From NCBI RefSeq assembly GCF_028640845.1, contig NC_080541.1, positions 173,205,502 through 173,269,501 of the forward strand: a DNA stretch of 64,000 nucleotides, written 5' to 3'. Every line of letters starts with the position of its first letter. The first letter of the stretch is position 1. Made by a program: the position numbers and the translations under genes. This stretch comes from Ahaetulla prasina. Lineage: Eukaryota; Chordata; Lepidosauria; Squamata; Colubridae. The notes under the pieces were generated by a model that ran no database searches, was not told the DNA's origin, and saw nothing but the letters and a program-made list of their open reading frames with translations. Below, in pieces: positions 10,254-22,290 of the stretch.

Positions 10254-13200
10254 GTATAAGGCAGCGCCGAAGAGCGGGTCGCCTTCTCGTGCGCTTAAAT
10301 ACCCCTTTTGTGGGGGCGGGGGGGGGAAAGACGTGGGGATCTGAGAGTAACCTTGAAGTGGCAGCCCTAGGAACGTCCTTAGCTAGGCTTGCTTTGCCCG
10401 CCTTTCCCTGCACGCCTCCCAAAGGCTTTCGAGGCATTTACATGCATTCAAGTAAACAAGTCCAGGGTCGAGCTGTATATCAATCCCGCACTTGGGTTTG
10501 CCGTGGTTTACAGTCAAGGCTTCAGTTCACGCCTCATTCGTGTGCATGCAAGCTCTACTGGTTTGGGTGCTGCTATAAATACACAGTAGATTTGCTTCCA
10601 CAAGTCTCCTGTGGAAGCTGGTCGCTGACCGATGTTTAGCGTAAATATGGCCAGTTTGCTGCCATCCTGCCCTGCTTTTAATAAGTTACCAAGGCCAAGT
10701 ATGATAAGGAGGCCACGCGCTCTTGGGGCTAAAGTATGATCTGTTGTGCACTAGTTATAAACTGTTCTAACTTTGATTCAGATCCAATCCAGATCTTTTT
10801 GAATCTCGCATGGAGCAAAAGAATGATTTGAAAAAGCAGCCAGTGGGATTCTCAAAACAGGCAGAGTTTGTCAGATACATGGAGGAACAGGCAAGGCTAA
10901 TATCAAATATTTCATGTTTATGGTCTAATCTAATAAATACTTTATTAACTATCAAAAGAAATCAGGATTAGAAAACATTTTTTTGCTATATGAAAAAAAA
11001 AATCCTGACTGTTGTTTCCACTCGTGTGTGCGGACGTATTTACGGTTATGCATATATTCCAGCTTTACAGAGATAGATTAAACTTTTTTCTGTTCGTTCT
11101 AAATATTCCTTTATTTTGTATAGAGGCCTTTACAGTCACAGCTGGATCCTTTATCTCGTTTTGTTTTGTTACAGTGAGGCTTCAAAAAGGAGGCCTTCTT
11201 TTGCAAAGAGGACCAGTAATTAAATTGAAATTTGTTTGGACATTAAAAACTTACAAAAATATTAAGCTCTATCTTCTCCTTTAACTTTTTGGATGCATGT
11301 TTGATATCTATATATATATAAAAGCGAAAATCACTCACGCATTAATCATGAAATCTCCAGAACCGTAAAGCCTACAAACTTGAAATTTGCTATGTATGTT
11401 CCTCTTGGCTTCTAGGTGCTCACTAAGAAAGGATTTTTCAAAATGACCATCAGAACATTAGTATTTCCTATATTATTATAACACGCTCTGATGCTAATTA
11501 GTTAGATGTTCTACTCCCCCTCCCAACTTGAAAATAACACTGGAGAGAATGGGATAGTATAGGACAGGCTTCTGTGGGGCAAGCCTCATGGAGAGAAGGG
11601 GCTAGAAAGCCTGAGGGAGAGAAGGGGATAGGAGAGGAGACGTTTCTATGGGGCCAGCCTGAGAGAGAGAAGGGGAGAGGATAGGGGAGGATTCAAGCTA
11701 TAAGTGTTGATTTATCAAGCCCATCACATAGTTTTGTAGCAAAGCACTGTGGGATCCAGCTAGTTTACATATAAACATACATACATACACACACCTTTTA
11801 TGTTTTCAGATTTACTGTAGTATATACAGGAAGGATGCATTGAGTTTGAGAAAATACATTAATATCAGCAGCATAACCTCTCTCTCCCTTACTCTTTCTG
11901 ATTGAATGGAATACAGGTTATTTCAAGATTTGGGACAGCCTTATATTAAAGTGTATTTCTTCCAGAAATAACTCTGTCAACCAATAGGCTTCATCTCAAA
12001 ATTAACTCATGTCTTCTACTGATACAAAACTAACTTCTAATTTAAAAACAGTTGTATTTTACCCAGTCCCTTGGCTTTGCACTTCAACCAGTTATGTGTT
12101 ATATGGGCCTCCTTGAATTGTTCTGAGGTCTAAGACAAATTGCTTAACACTAGAAAGATTATAACAACTTTCATGGTGTTGATTCTAAATTAGTCTTAAT
12201 ATTTAATTTTAGACTGCAAAAGCAGGACAAACAAAATCAGGATTCACAAAAAATAAGGTAAAATTATATTTTCATTAAACCTATTTTCTACTCTTATTTA
12301 CAGTACCTATTTTGCTAATGGTGTATTAGATTAGAGAGCTAGATCTATTTGAGGGATTTTTCATAAGATGTGTTATAGAAAATTCTGTCGTTGGCATAAT
12401 TTAGCTGCTTTTGATAAGCTATCATTATATGTTTTCTTTCTTCCTGAGAACAGGCCACTAGATTTGATATTTATTTTATATAGTTATTTGCTATTGAACC
12501 AGCATAGTAGGGTGAGTAGGGTCTTGGATTTTTCATATTGGGAAATTAGAAATGTGATAATATTTTGGATGTTACCAGTAAAGAATATTTGTAGCTCAGG
12601 GTTCGAATGAGGAGTCTTTGGTGCTCTCCGAACTTGTTCTTTTTTCCAGACATTTCATTTCATTACTCAAACTAGGTAATATCACCAGCACTGATGTTAC
12701 CTAGTTTAGGTAATGAAACGTTTTGCAAGAAAACAAGCAAGCTCAGAGAGCGCCAAGGACCCCTCATTCCGAATGTTGTAAAAGGCAATATTTTCTACTA
12801 ATCAAATGATGCAAAGATATATGGCAGAGATTTTGTAATATTTTAGAATTTTATACAGATTATATTATAGTAATACATTTATTAGTAACCTCAGAGCTAT
12901 TGGTAACTATAAGATATAGAGATTTTTTTCTCTGTTTTAGTCTTTTGGCGTTGACTTATTCCTATTTTTTCCTTTCCTTTTGTTTTTTTTTTAAAGTTAA
13001 GTTTAAAGATTGTTTTACTAATTATTTATTATAAGAATGTAAAATAAAATTTTACAAATAAGTTGGATCTAGATTGGTATGGCCTAGTGTTAGGTCCCTT
13101 CCCATTCATCGAATTAATGGTTGATTTTGAGCTAGATGTTTTCTTTCAACCCGCCTTTCCTCCAGATTGTTGTTGTGGAATAAATTTATGAGACACCCAA

Positions 13201-16200
13201 ATGCATACCACATTGAACTATCAAATGAAAGGTAGGATATAAATTCTATAAATTAGATAACTATTATTAGAAATAGATAAACTTCTTCCCAGTTTCATTG
13301 TATGTGTGTTAGCCTACGAGGAGTCAATGTTTTGTTTAGTTTCTTCTTACATTGATGACTTAGCATGCAAACTTTATAATTTGTTTCAGACACTTGATTC
13401 CATACTTAATGTTGAGATGATGAAACAGAAGAAGCCTGAAGAAATAAAGCAGGTGACAAAAATGGGAATGCTTAAAAGTACATTTTGTGTAACTTTTAAC
13501 TTTTTTAAGTTAATGGAACCTGTTGTTGTCTATTAACTTTTGAAGAGCAAAAACTTACAACATTAAAATCCTATGTTCAGTGCTGTTGCTCATATTTATT
13601 TATTTATTGAATTTATATTGCCGCCTATTTGCACTTGGAGACTCAAGGCAGTTTACAGAATATAAAATCTCATTTAAAACAATAAAACTAATAAAAAGAA
13701 TCAAATAAATTAATATAATAAAATCACCCACTCCCACTCCGGTGACAGCAGATCACACGAGCCATTTAATGGGCTCCATCCTGCTCTGGGTTCCCCAGGC
13801 CCGCTGGCAGAACCAGGTCTTTAGCGCCTTCCTGAAGAGTGTTAGAGTGGGGGCCATTCTAATCTCGGGGGGAATGATGATCCAGACAGAGGGAGCCACC
13901 ATGAAGAAGGCCCTTCCTCTGGGTCCCACCAGGTGTATCTCCCTAGGGCCGTGATGGCAAATCTTTGGCACGTGTGCCAGAGGTGGCATGCAGAGCCGTC
14001 TCTGTGGGCATGTGCACAATCGCCAGCTGCTCTTCTGGGTTCCGTCACACGCATGCGCTCCAGCCAGCTGGCCTGCATGGAAAAGAAGAGAGCAGCTGGC
14101 CGGTGTGCATGTGTGGCCAATGTGCATGCGCACAGTGTAACCCGAAAGAGCAGCTGGCCGGTGTGCATGTGTGGCCAATGTGCATGCGCACAGTGTAACC
14201 CGAAAGAGCAGCTGGCCGCCACACACATGTGCACCAGTCAGCTGCTCTCTTCTGGATTCTGGCACTCCGGCATGTGCGCTCCAGTTTTGGCACTCGGTGC
14301 CAAAAAGCTTAACCATCACTGCCCTAGGGATGGGACCTGTAGCATTCCCTGCCTCCCCGCTCTGATGGGTTGAGTAGATGTGACCGGAAAGAGATGGTCC
14401 CACAGATAATCTGGTCTTAAGCCATGAAGGGCTTTAAAGGTCACAACCAGCACCTTGAATTCCCCACAAGGCAAATCAGTTAGTTTCCTGAATGAAGATA
14501 CTTGCTTTGACAATTTAACAATACCATAATTTTTCTTATGTTTGAATTGTCCTTTTATATTAAAAGTCCGTAGATTAGTCTACAGTCTTATCTAATCTTA
14601 AAGAGACGTATATATGCACAGTCCCTCTTGTATGACATAGTGTAGTCCTTTAGTTGTGGCAGGACAGAAACATGAAGAATGAATTAAGTAAATAAATAAA
14701 TATTAGTGTTTTTTTTAAGCCCAGAGCTTATTTCCATGCAGGATAATGGGCAGAAATCAATTCACATATATTTTTCCCTCGAAATCCTCTTTAAAGAATG
14801 TTTGGGTTCTTGTGAATAGTGAAATAAGATGATGATGAACTTTTTAAACATGCGCCCACACCACAGAGAGTTTTTGTCCAAGCCAGTTCCTTAGAGCTGG
14901 GGTCTCCAACCTTGGTTCCTTTAAGACTTATGGACTTCAACTCCCAGAATTTCTCAGCCAGCATTGCTGGCTGAGGAACTTTGTCAAGGTTGGAGACCCC
15001 TGCCTTAAGAGTTCATCCTTACGTCTTTCTAGGACTGAATAAAAATCTTTTTAGAATGAAAATTCCACTAAAATCAACTTGCAGTTATCCTACAGAGCTC
15101 TTCAGCTTTGTTATGTGTTTCATTTAGTAAGTTTTGGTTCTTTTTATTATTAGTTTTGACTGTCTGAACCTTAAATAGAGACATGGTAAAAAAAACCCTG
15201 GATAACTTTCCAGTTTGGCTGTTAGATGGAAACAGCACCAATAAAAACCAGCATCAAATATTTCAATTGAGTGATCATTTTAGCAATATTGTGCGACTAC
15301 AATTATTGCACTGAATTGAAAATCTTTTGATTTCCGTTCATTGTCTTTGAAATAATTGGCACAATCTTTTTTATCCAGATATGGAAGCAATATTTTTCTG
15401 GAGAAGACACAGTTTATGCTGTTATTCCTGTAAGTACAACAGTAATTTTCCCCATCCCAACATCTCCTGTTTAGTGGAGCCTTCAGAAATTAAATTAAAT
15501 ATTTAATTTAATGTGCCGAAAGAGTTTGTGGTTAATATTCAGGAGTTTGATCACTTGCTGTTACTAGAAACCACGTCAAGGGGTGGGATGGTCGGATGTA
15601 AGAAAATAAATCATGTTCTATGTCATTTCTTTTTCAATGATGAGAACTACATAAGCATGTTTTCCCATTTCTTTCCAAAGGGGAAAACCTTTGATGTCAT
15701 GTGGAAACGAATTCAAAATTGTCCCTCTGTAAGTATAATGTGTGGGTTTGGGAAGGTTCTTTGTGGCCAGAGTCTGTTCTTTCACTATTCTCAATATAAA
15801 ATGTTGTTACTGATAGTTTGATGTTCCAATTGTGATGGAATTTAGATAAGCTGCTCTTAAAAAATTACAGCCCTGATAATCTACAGCTGCTATATTCATT
15901 TGCCAATTCTTATCATTCTTATAATTCTCTAAGGAGAAATTTCCTGATAAAATCAGGGGAATGGCTTGCCTCCAGAAGTTGTGGCTACTCCATTACTGTT
16001 GGTTTTTAAGAAGAGATTGGCGAATCATTTGTCTGGAATGGTGTAGGGTGCTTGAGGAGAGGACTGGATTAGAAGCTCTCCAACATCCCTTCCAACTCTG
16101 TTATTCTGTTTATAAGTACTTTAGTCCAAAAAGTGCACAACATACTAAATTGTTGCAAAGAACATTCTGGGGGAACATCAGAGGCAGATAAAAAATTTCT

Positions 16201-19194
16201 CAGGCTCAGCAGGAAATGAGGAAATGAACATTTAAGAAGCGTCATTTTCCAGAACTAGTCTAAAATGAGTGCTCATTTGTCTTCCTGAATCTTGTGTTTT
16301 ACTCAATTTGACTTGGATTTCAATAGACCAATTTTAATTGCCATCCATCTTCAATCCAGTTTCTTTATGCGCTGCCAAGGAAGGAAGGGTATGAATTTTT
16401 TGTTGGACAGTGGTCAGGAACAGAACTTCACTTCACTTCTCTGATAAACATTCAGGTAGGTGGAGGTTTTTTTCTAAAAATTTATTTCCAGGGGCAGTCT
16501 GGGGAATTCAGAAAGGAGGAAGAATCCCCACCCCCCCAAATTCTGTGTCTCTCACTGCATTTTAAAACCACCCCTTAAAACAAGAATTATTTCATGTGGG
16601 CACTGATAGAGATATCTGGATCTTTAAGGGAAATTGAGTTGTTTTTCAGCTCTCTGCTATATATCTCTTGTGAAGGATTCTTAAATTGCAGAAGATGAAT
16701 TTTATTCAAGGCTTGGGTCATTTATTTGGCCTTACTGTCAGATCCATAAAACAAGACAATTCTCCGGTGCTTGATTCAAAAGGGCACGGTGCTCCAAATC
16801 AATTAAGCCTTGATAATAAAGTAAACTTATTTAGTGGAAGCTGGTGTTTTAATCACCTCAGCCCCTGAAACTATGCAAGTCAAAATTGGCTGATTAGGTG
16901 GTGATTATGTCTGGACAATTAATAAGCTGGGATACAAGCAGACTTTTTGCAGGACACATCATAGTAGCAAATAAATTGAATCTTCACTTTACTATAGTTC
17001 CTGGAATCTATGATTCCAGGATACTATACTATGGTTTGAAGCCAGTTAATAATTTTTGCTTGTTTTGAGAGGTAGTGATGGCGAACCTTTTTGGCACCGT
17101 GTGCCGAAAAGGGAGCGTGCGCCTGTGTCTAGGTCGCAACCTGGAAGGAAAGCTGCACATGTGTGCGCCCGAAAATAAACTTCTGGTTTCAGCTACTGAA
17201 CTTCTGGTTTCAGCCAGCTGCTCTTTCAGGTTTCTGGCATGCCTGCTCACCCAGGAAAACGGAAGACCAGCTAGAAGATCTTCTAGTTTCCGGCACTACC
17301 ACATTCAAAAAGGCCAGCTGATTTGTCACATGCGATGCGTGCCAAAAACCCGGAAGGGGAACGGGTGACACCACGTGTGTCAAGCGACATGTGTGCCACT
17401 TTGGGCACGCGTGTCATAGGTTCGCCATCACGGGCCTAGAAGCTTGATTGCTCTTGCCTCAAAGCAAAAGCGAAATGGCTCCTTGAATTGTCAGCAGTTC
17501 CTTCATAATTCAGCTTGTTAAGGTAACATATGCTTGTCTGGACTCTTCCAGTGTGGAGGTAGCTCTGAGCTTGAATTGAATAATGAGTTTTTTTCATAAC
17601 ACTCATACAGTCCTGTGATAATATGTGCCCAGGTGCCAACATGAAAAACTAAGGTTTACCAAAGCAACCCTGTTCTCTAGATCAGTCTTTCTCAACCGAT
17701 TGCTTAGATTAGTCAATGAAGATGCTATATGGGAAGTAAGAGACCTGTAATTGAACTTTGTGCTTGGAATGACATCTTAATCTAGCCAAAAATCAAAATG
17801 TACATAGTTTTCCTGAAAACATCTCTATTTTTCTGTTGACTTCCTAGTATTAGACTATTGGAAGGTTTTAGACACACATACTTATACAAACATTTCTGTG
17901 CATATACCATACGTGAAACATCAAAAAAGGAAAGAATTCTGAATAGAAAGTGCTCATTAGTGCAGTATTTCTTTTCTTACATCTTGTAGAAGCTTGTTAA
18001 TCTTTTTCCTGATTGAAGTCTTAAAATGATTCAGTAATTAAAAGTGCTTGTTGAATACCCCTATCTTTAGTGAACATTGTATTTGCAGCAGACTCACGGT
18101 GATGCTTCTCTCAGCCAGTTGATTTTGTATCATTATCCTGAACTTCAAAAGGAAAAAGGAATTGTACTGATGACTGCAGAAATGGATTCTAAATTCTTGG
18201 TAAGCGAAACTTAGCAATGATCAGATTTTCATGACAGAAAGACAGTTCCTCGGTTTATTAAAATAAATAGCACCACAACAAATAGCATAAAAGTGGAATT
18301 CTTGTATCATTTTGTCAGTCTTGCTTACTGAAAGCACAGAATGGATGAGCATTTCTAAGTATGCTAGGCAAATATTTTTATACATATTCCACCCTCATGT
18401 TGATACCAATAGAAGAGACTTCCAGATGGCCAGCTAACAGTTTACAAAACAAATATGTAAACTTGTCGATGTTCAGTAATAGCTTGCACACTTTAGTAAT
18501 GTGGACTACAATAGGACTGGCCCACATTTTTTTTTTGCATTCCAGTTGTCTCTCTCCCCTTCTCCCTCCCTCTCTCCCTCCCTCTCTCTCTCTCTTTTTG
18601 TCTGACTAGTATTGTGATAGTTGAAGCTGTACCAACTGTTGCTGTTACACATTTGTGTTCCGCTTCAAAGACTTAAGGCAATTGGACAATATTCAGGACT
18701 GGCTTAGAAATGCCTCAGAATTCATAAAAGAGCCACTGATCTCATCACCATAATGTTCTTTTCACTTTCATAATCAGTTCTTAATGGTTTGAAACGCCTC
18801 CAAATACTAAAATACTGTGCCACTTCTATAGCAGCTTTGTCATGTCTGTTACTATATAATTGCCCTGGCGTTAAAGCACAGTAATAAAATGAAATTACAT
18901 TTTGGGTACAAGGTGTAAAGCTTAATGCTTCTTGTTTTTCCATTGATGAAACCCCATTATTCTTCTAATAGCATACATTGTTTATTTTTACAGAATGTAC
19001 AGGAAGCCCAGTGCCTAGCCAGCCAGGTTCAGCTTTTCTATGCCACAGACCGTCAAGAGACCTATTGGTTGCTGGAATCATTTAACCATCAGCCAAATGA
19101 ATTTAAATATATGTCTGTAATAAGCGAGCTTGAACGGAACAGAATTGGGCAAGAACTGAGGCCTCAGGAAGATGTGCCCTCACCAACCGCTTGA
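10033..19194 (+). CDS. ATPAF1: ATPAF1, ATP synthase F1 complex assembly factor 1 (nine coding exons)
   Basis: ATPAF1 is a mitochondrial matrix chaperone that binds unassembled F1 beta subunit while the F1 ring forms (yeast Atp11). Coding exons: 10033-10253, 10782-10890, 12213-12257, 13390-13452, 15379-15429, 15681-15728, 16360-16455, 18092-18199 and 18994-19194, together 942 bases or 313 codons plus stop; human is 328 residues. Every junction keeps frame; only the first intron splits a codon. The N-terminus is arginine-rich without acidic residues until about residue 52, as for a matrix import signal. Later exons keep family blocks such as [50 protein letters not shown] and EFKYMSVI. I chose the ATG at 10033 for its strong context (GGCATGG) and match to the family start; there is no in-frame ATG upstream in the CpG island. 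Intron 2 has a GC donor. The introns hold a Helitron candidate, LINE, CR1 and hAT copies. No disabling change is visible. Confidence 0.95.
10782..10890 (+). CDS. ATPAF1: ATPAF1 coding exon 2
   Basis: Acceptor TTGATTCAG; completes the split arginine codon and encodes [12 protein letters not shown] through FVRYMEEQ. It is followed by a GC donor (CAG then GCAAGG) instead of GT. Confidence 0.9.
11307..11763 (+). mobile_element. Candidate non-autonomous Helitron
   Basis: Starts TCTATATATATATAAAAGCG after an A and ends CAGCTAG before a T. This is the TC...CTRR with A/T insertion pattern of Helitrons, and the AT-rich start followed by AAAGCGAAA resembles known vertebrate Helitron 5' ends. It is 457 bp, non-coding, with a purine-rich centre, inside ATPAF1 intron 2. 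I see no convincing 3' hairpin, so this is a candidate only. Confidence 0.5.
12213..12257 (+). CDS. ATPAF1: ATPAF1 coding exon 3
   Basis: Small 45-base exon (15 codons, [15 protein letters not shown]) between acceptor AATTTTAG and donor GTAAAA. It matches the lysine-rich linker at this place in vertebrate ATPAF1. Confidence 0.85.
12605..12769. repeat. Long inverted repeat, MITE-like
   Basis: GAATGAGGAGTCTTTGGTGCTCTC at the left is mirrored by GAGAGCGCCAAGGACCCCTCATTC at the right, and the two GTTACCTAGTTT-like inner arms also pair. Possible target repeats (TTCGAATG and TTCCGAATG) overlap the ends, so the superfamily is not settled. It lies in ATPAF1 intron 3. Confidence 0.6.
13390..13452 (+). 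CDS. ATPAF1: ATPAF1 coding exon 4
   Basis: A 63-base exon (21 codons) between acceptor TTGTTTCAG and donor GTGACA; encodes [13 protein letters not shown] and ends with the conserved EEIKQ. Confidence 0.9.
13590..14513 (-). mobile_element. LINE 3' fragment (L2/CR1-like), interrupted by a hAT element
   Basis: On the minus strand the frame reads [19 protein letters not shown] (from about 14455 down) and, after the hAT insertion, FFMVAPSVW and [11 protein letters not shown]. These are C-terminal motifs of L2/CR1-like LINE ORF2. The 3' UTR ends in an AATAAAT-type tail at 13590-13610. The element is 5'-truncated, broken by stops, and sits in ATPAF1 intron 4. Confidence 0.7.
13949..14321. mobile_element. 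hAT-like MITE nested in a LINE
   Basis: Begins CCGTGATGGCAAATC and ends AACCATCACTG, with exact 8-bp duplications CCCTAGGG at 13941-13948 and 14322-14329. The centre has two tandem copies of a roughly 60-bp GTGTGCATGTGTGGCCAATG unit (about 14101-14216). Removing the element and one target copy rejoins the LINE sequence. Confidence 0.85.
14897..15002. mobile_element. Palindromic hAT-like MITE
   Basis: CTGGGGTCTCCAACC to GGTTGGAGACCCCTG, 106 bp, same family as 5066-5200. The flanks CCTTAGAG (14889-14896) and CCTTAAGA (15003-15010) match at six of eight positions, so it is an older copy. It lies in ATPAF1 intron 4. Confidence 0.75.
15379..15429 (+). CDS. ATPAF1: ATPAF1 coding exon 5
   Basis: A 51-base exon (17 codons, IWKQYF to YAVIP) between acceptor TTATCCAG and donor GTAAGT. 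Confidence 0.9.
15681..15728 (+). CDS. ATPAF1: ATPAF1 coding exon 6
   Basis: A 48-base exon (16 codons, [16 protein letters not shown]) between acceptor TTTCCAAAG and donor GTAAGT. The intron before it is only 251 bases. Confidence 0.9.
15950..16112 (+). mobile_element. CR1 LINE 3' fragment
   Basis: The frame reads [19 protein letters not shown], a decayed form of the CR1 C-terminus, and the DNA ends with CATCCCTTCCAACTCTGTTATTCTG, the CR1 3' end. It lies in ATPAF1 intron 6. Confidence 0.7.
16360..16455 (+). CDS. ATPAF1: ATPAF1 coding exon 7
   Basis: A 96-base exon (32 codons) with [14 protein letters not shown] and [13 protein letters not shown]; acceptor TCAATCCAG, donor GTAGGT. One of the best conserved parts of the protein. 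Confidence 0.92.
17073..17432. mobile_element. hAT-like MITE (GTGATGGCGAACC family)
   Basis: TAGTGATGGCGAACCTTTTT at the left and GGTTCGCCATCACG at the right form terminal inverted repeats of the family seen at 13949 and 54008. I could not match 8-bp flanks, so the exact ends are approximate. It lies in ATPAF1 intron 7. Confidence 0.7.
18092..18199 (+). CDS. ATPAF1: ATPAF1 coding exon 8
   Basis: A 108-base exon (36 codons, [18 protein letters not shown] ... MDSKFL), donor GTAAGC. The acceptor is a tandem CAGCAG. Starting at 18092 gives the family-like INIQ-THGD junction; starting at 18089 would add one glutamine. Confidence 0.9.
18994..19194 (+). CDS. ATPAF1: ATPAF1 coding exon 9 (terminal)
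   Basis: Acceptor TTTTTACAG; encodes [20 protein letters not shown] through the conserved [12 protein letters not shown] and a variable tail, ending at TGA 19192-19194. Confidence 0.92.
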   Translation, partial: NVQEAQCLASQVQLFYATDRQETYWLLESFNHQPNEFKYMSVISELERNRIGQELRPQEDVPSPTA

Positions 19195-20610
19195 GAGGTG
19201 TTGCGGCTTTAACTAAAGACCACTGGCATGGCAAGAGATATCACCATGGGACAGAGTTACTGTTTTTTTCCAGAAAGTGTCATTAAAAACGATGCCCTTG
19301 GGACTCAGTTGGGAAAAGAATCAGTTACAAACTCAATACTGTGACAATGTAGACGCCCTTGTCCATTTTATATCTGAATGCTAAAAGAATAGATAAGCAT
19401 TTATGATCACTATATGAACTATTTGAAATTTCTCCTTCCCAGTTGCACATGGCTTGTTGGGTTTTACCATTTCTGAAGTTTCCATATGTCTGTTGTTCAG
19501 CAAAAAATGAAACTGAAAAAAAAAGAAGAACCAAGTGGGGCTTTTCTCAATGGGTATGAAAATTTCCTGGACCTAGTTAAAAAGTATTTTACTATGAGTG
19601 ACATGTTATCATTTTTAGAACATGTTCCCATCTCGTGAAGCAGAAATTCAGAACAAGACTAAAGCCTGAGCATGTCCAAAAATGTATCAACTAAAAGTGT
19701 GAGGTAATTTTTTTTAATGTAATGGAGTGAGATCAATTTGAAATGAAAGACTTGAGTATTTACAGAACTGTAAATCTCTATAATTCTAAGCAACGGGATA
19801 ATATTGGGATAATGAAGTTGTGGGAGAAAAAAATATTGAGGCCTTTAATTGCAAAAAAGGGAATTCTCCATTTTTTTCATCTTAGAAGGAACCCAACATA
19901 CGCCTAAACTGGATCTAATGTCACCTTTGCTCTTCATTCATGAAAATAGAGTTTACTTTCTATTGCCTTATTTTATCTGACTTTTTCTGTTTTTGTAATG
20001 AATCACTTCACTGATAATGGGAGCAGGAAAAAGGGCACATATCGGAATAGGAGCCAGATGGACTCCTTTTCTTGGGCTTGCTTCAAAATTAAATATTGGT
20101 AAGGGAACACTGCCAAATATTTTAGTTAAATAAGATAAAGAAAAACATTTGGAGGTTCTGAGAATATTTCCTAAAGATTTCCCTCTGAGTTTTAATTATG
20201 CACTCCAGCTTATGTTCACCTATTGAACAGTACATGCTGTCAAGAAAATCACAAATTGATTTCTCAGGCAAATTGTTCAGAACATATTATGTGCTTCTCA
20301 TTCTCTGAAAACCAAAGCATTGTAAAGACATAAATGAAAATTAACATGTGTATTGATTAATTTATGAAATTTATATTTTTGCTTCGGAATTAAAACAGTA
20401 TTCTGCAGAAAAATGATGTGTTTTTTTCTTTGTGTTCCGTCGGTGAGCCTTCAAGTCGTAAGAGGCACAATGTAGAGACATCCCCTTCTAAGTGGTGAGG
20501 AAAAGATGCTTTTTCTCACTGGCAGATCAAAACAAATATGTATTATCTTTTAATTTAAACCTGGGAACCTTTCATATATTGAAAAAAAATAAACTAAATT
20601 ATGTTATAGT
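19195..20610 (+). other. ATPAF1: ATPAF1 3' UTR (end uncertain)
   Basis: Unique AT-rich sequence follows the stop codon without repeats. Plus-strand AATAAA signals lie at 20588-20593 and 20828-20833; the first gives a 3' UTR of about 1.4 kb. I cannot tell which is used. Confidence 0.45.
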
Positions 20611-22290
20611 TCTAGAGACAAGTGTTGGATTCAAAGGTGTCTTAGATTTAATGCCTGTATGCATGATACTTCATTTTATTGTGCCTGCTGTGGAACAGAA
20701 AGGTACAATTTTCCTCTTCTGCAGCCTCACGGACTAACCCATGCTTGGTTCCAGAGAGAATACTCGGATTTTGGAGTGCCAGAAGTGTGATGGAAAAGGG
20801 AAATTAACAAAAATATCCCCATTCTTCAATAAAAACCTTCCAGTAGGAAGGTTTCGCCACAAGGGAAGACTCAAAGGAAGGTCCTATGGCATTTTGTTTT
20901 TAAATCTCCATCAGTACAGTATACACTTTCAATACTTAGATTACAAGACCTGAAATACCTTACAGGCATACAGACATAGAATTCAAATCTCATGGTCCTA
21001 TGAATTCTGTATAATGTCTATGTAAGACATCAGGCCGTTCTCATTTAGGATTATAGACACATGGAACAGAATACGTTTCTATTTCTTTCCTGATTTTAAT
21101 TTTATTGAAGGAGAGAGCAGATCAGGGACTTGTGAGGACTAGTAATGCAACTTTTTTTCCCCCTTTTCCCTTCTGGTTGATTTACTTCTCATAGCAGCAG
21201 TGAATTAAGTGCCTCAGAGACAGGCATCAGTGTTGATAGTAGATTATGAGTCAATAGCTATTCACAAACAGTTGCGTTCCGTAAATTTCCTGACAGAACC
21301 ATCAGTGGAACAGCCTGCTTTCAGGAATTGTGGGTGCTCACATCACTGGAGGTTTCTAAGAAGAGAGTGGACATCCATTTGTCCAGAATGGGACATGGTC
21401 TTCTGCTAGTTGCAGGTGTTGGATTAAAAGACCTCCAAGTCCCTTCCAACTCTTCTGTTAAATGTTTTGTAATCAATATAATCATTAAATATTAATAAAT
21501 CTTAAATTTAAAGCAGTCTTTATATAATTTGTAGAAACTCATCAGTGATAATACCACTTTGATTTCCATCTTTTAAATATCACCATATTCAGGATATTAA
21601 AAGTTCTTTGAATGTGCTGATTAGGAATCTGTCAACTTGAGATTCAATCCTACACAGTGGGCATATAGCTCAACTAAAAATAGGAGTTATGTTCATGACT
21701 GATTTGAAAAAGATTATGCTCTTTGCCACTATTATAATAGTTTTTCAGCATCTCTACTCCTAAATTGTTTTGCGAGTTACGGTCTCCCAAATGGGCCTAG
21801 CAATTATATTGATATCGTCTATGAATACTCTCTGTCTCTTACTACCTTCGAAGGTGAGGTGAGTGATGATCAAGGAAAACATCTGTCTGGTTTTAGAATT
21901 TTCAAGAAGTTCATCCCAGTCTGACACCACTTCTGTGCCAGTTGAAAATTCCTATATAAACCTTATGGTACTCACTTTCTCTTAGTAGTTTGCGTTCTTA
22001 ATTTAAAGTATAAATACAAACTATACAAAATATAAGTTGTTTTGAGAAGTCTGTTCCAGTGAAGAAGCAAAGTACTAAAATGAGAAATAAAATATCTTTT
22101 CTTGTTAACTAGTTACTCTAGTCATAAAATCTTCAAAAAGCAAGATTGGATGGCTGGCTCTGTATTTAAAATTATTTAAAGGACTATATGAATAAATAGT
22201 TTAGCACGATATTTATCCCAATCAATTTCAAAATACATTCTTGAGGGACAAAACGTTAGAAAATAAGGGATGGGAGCCTCAATTTATACT

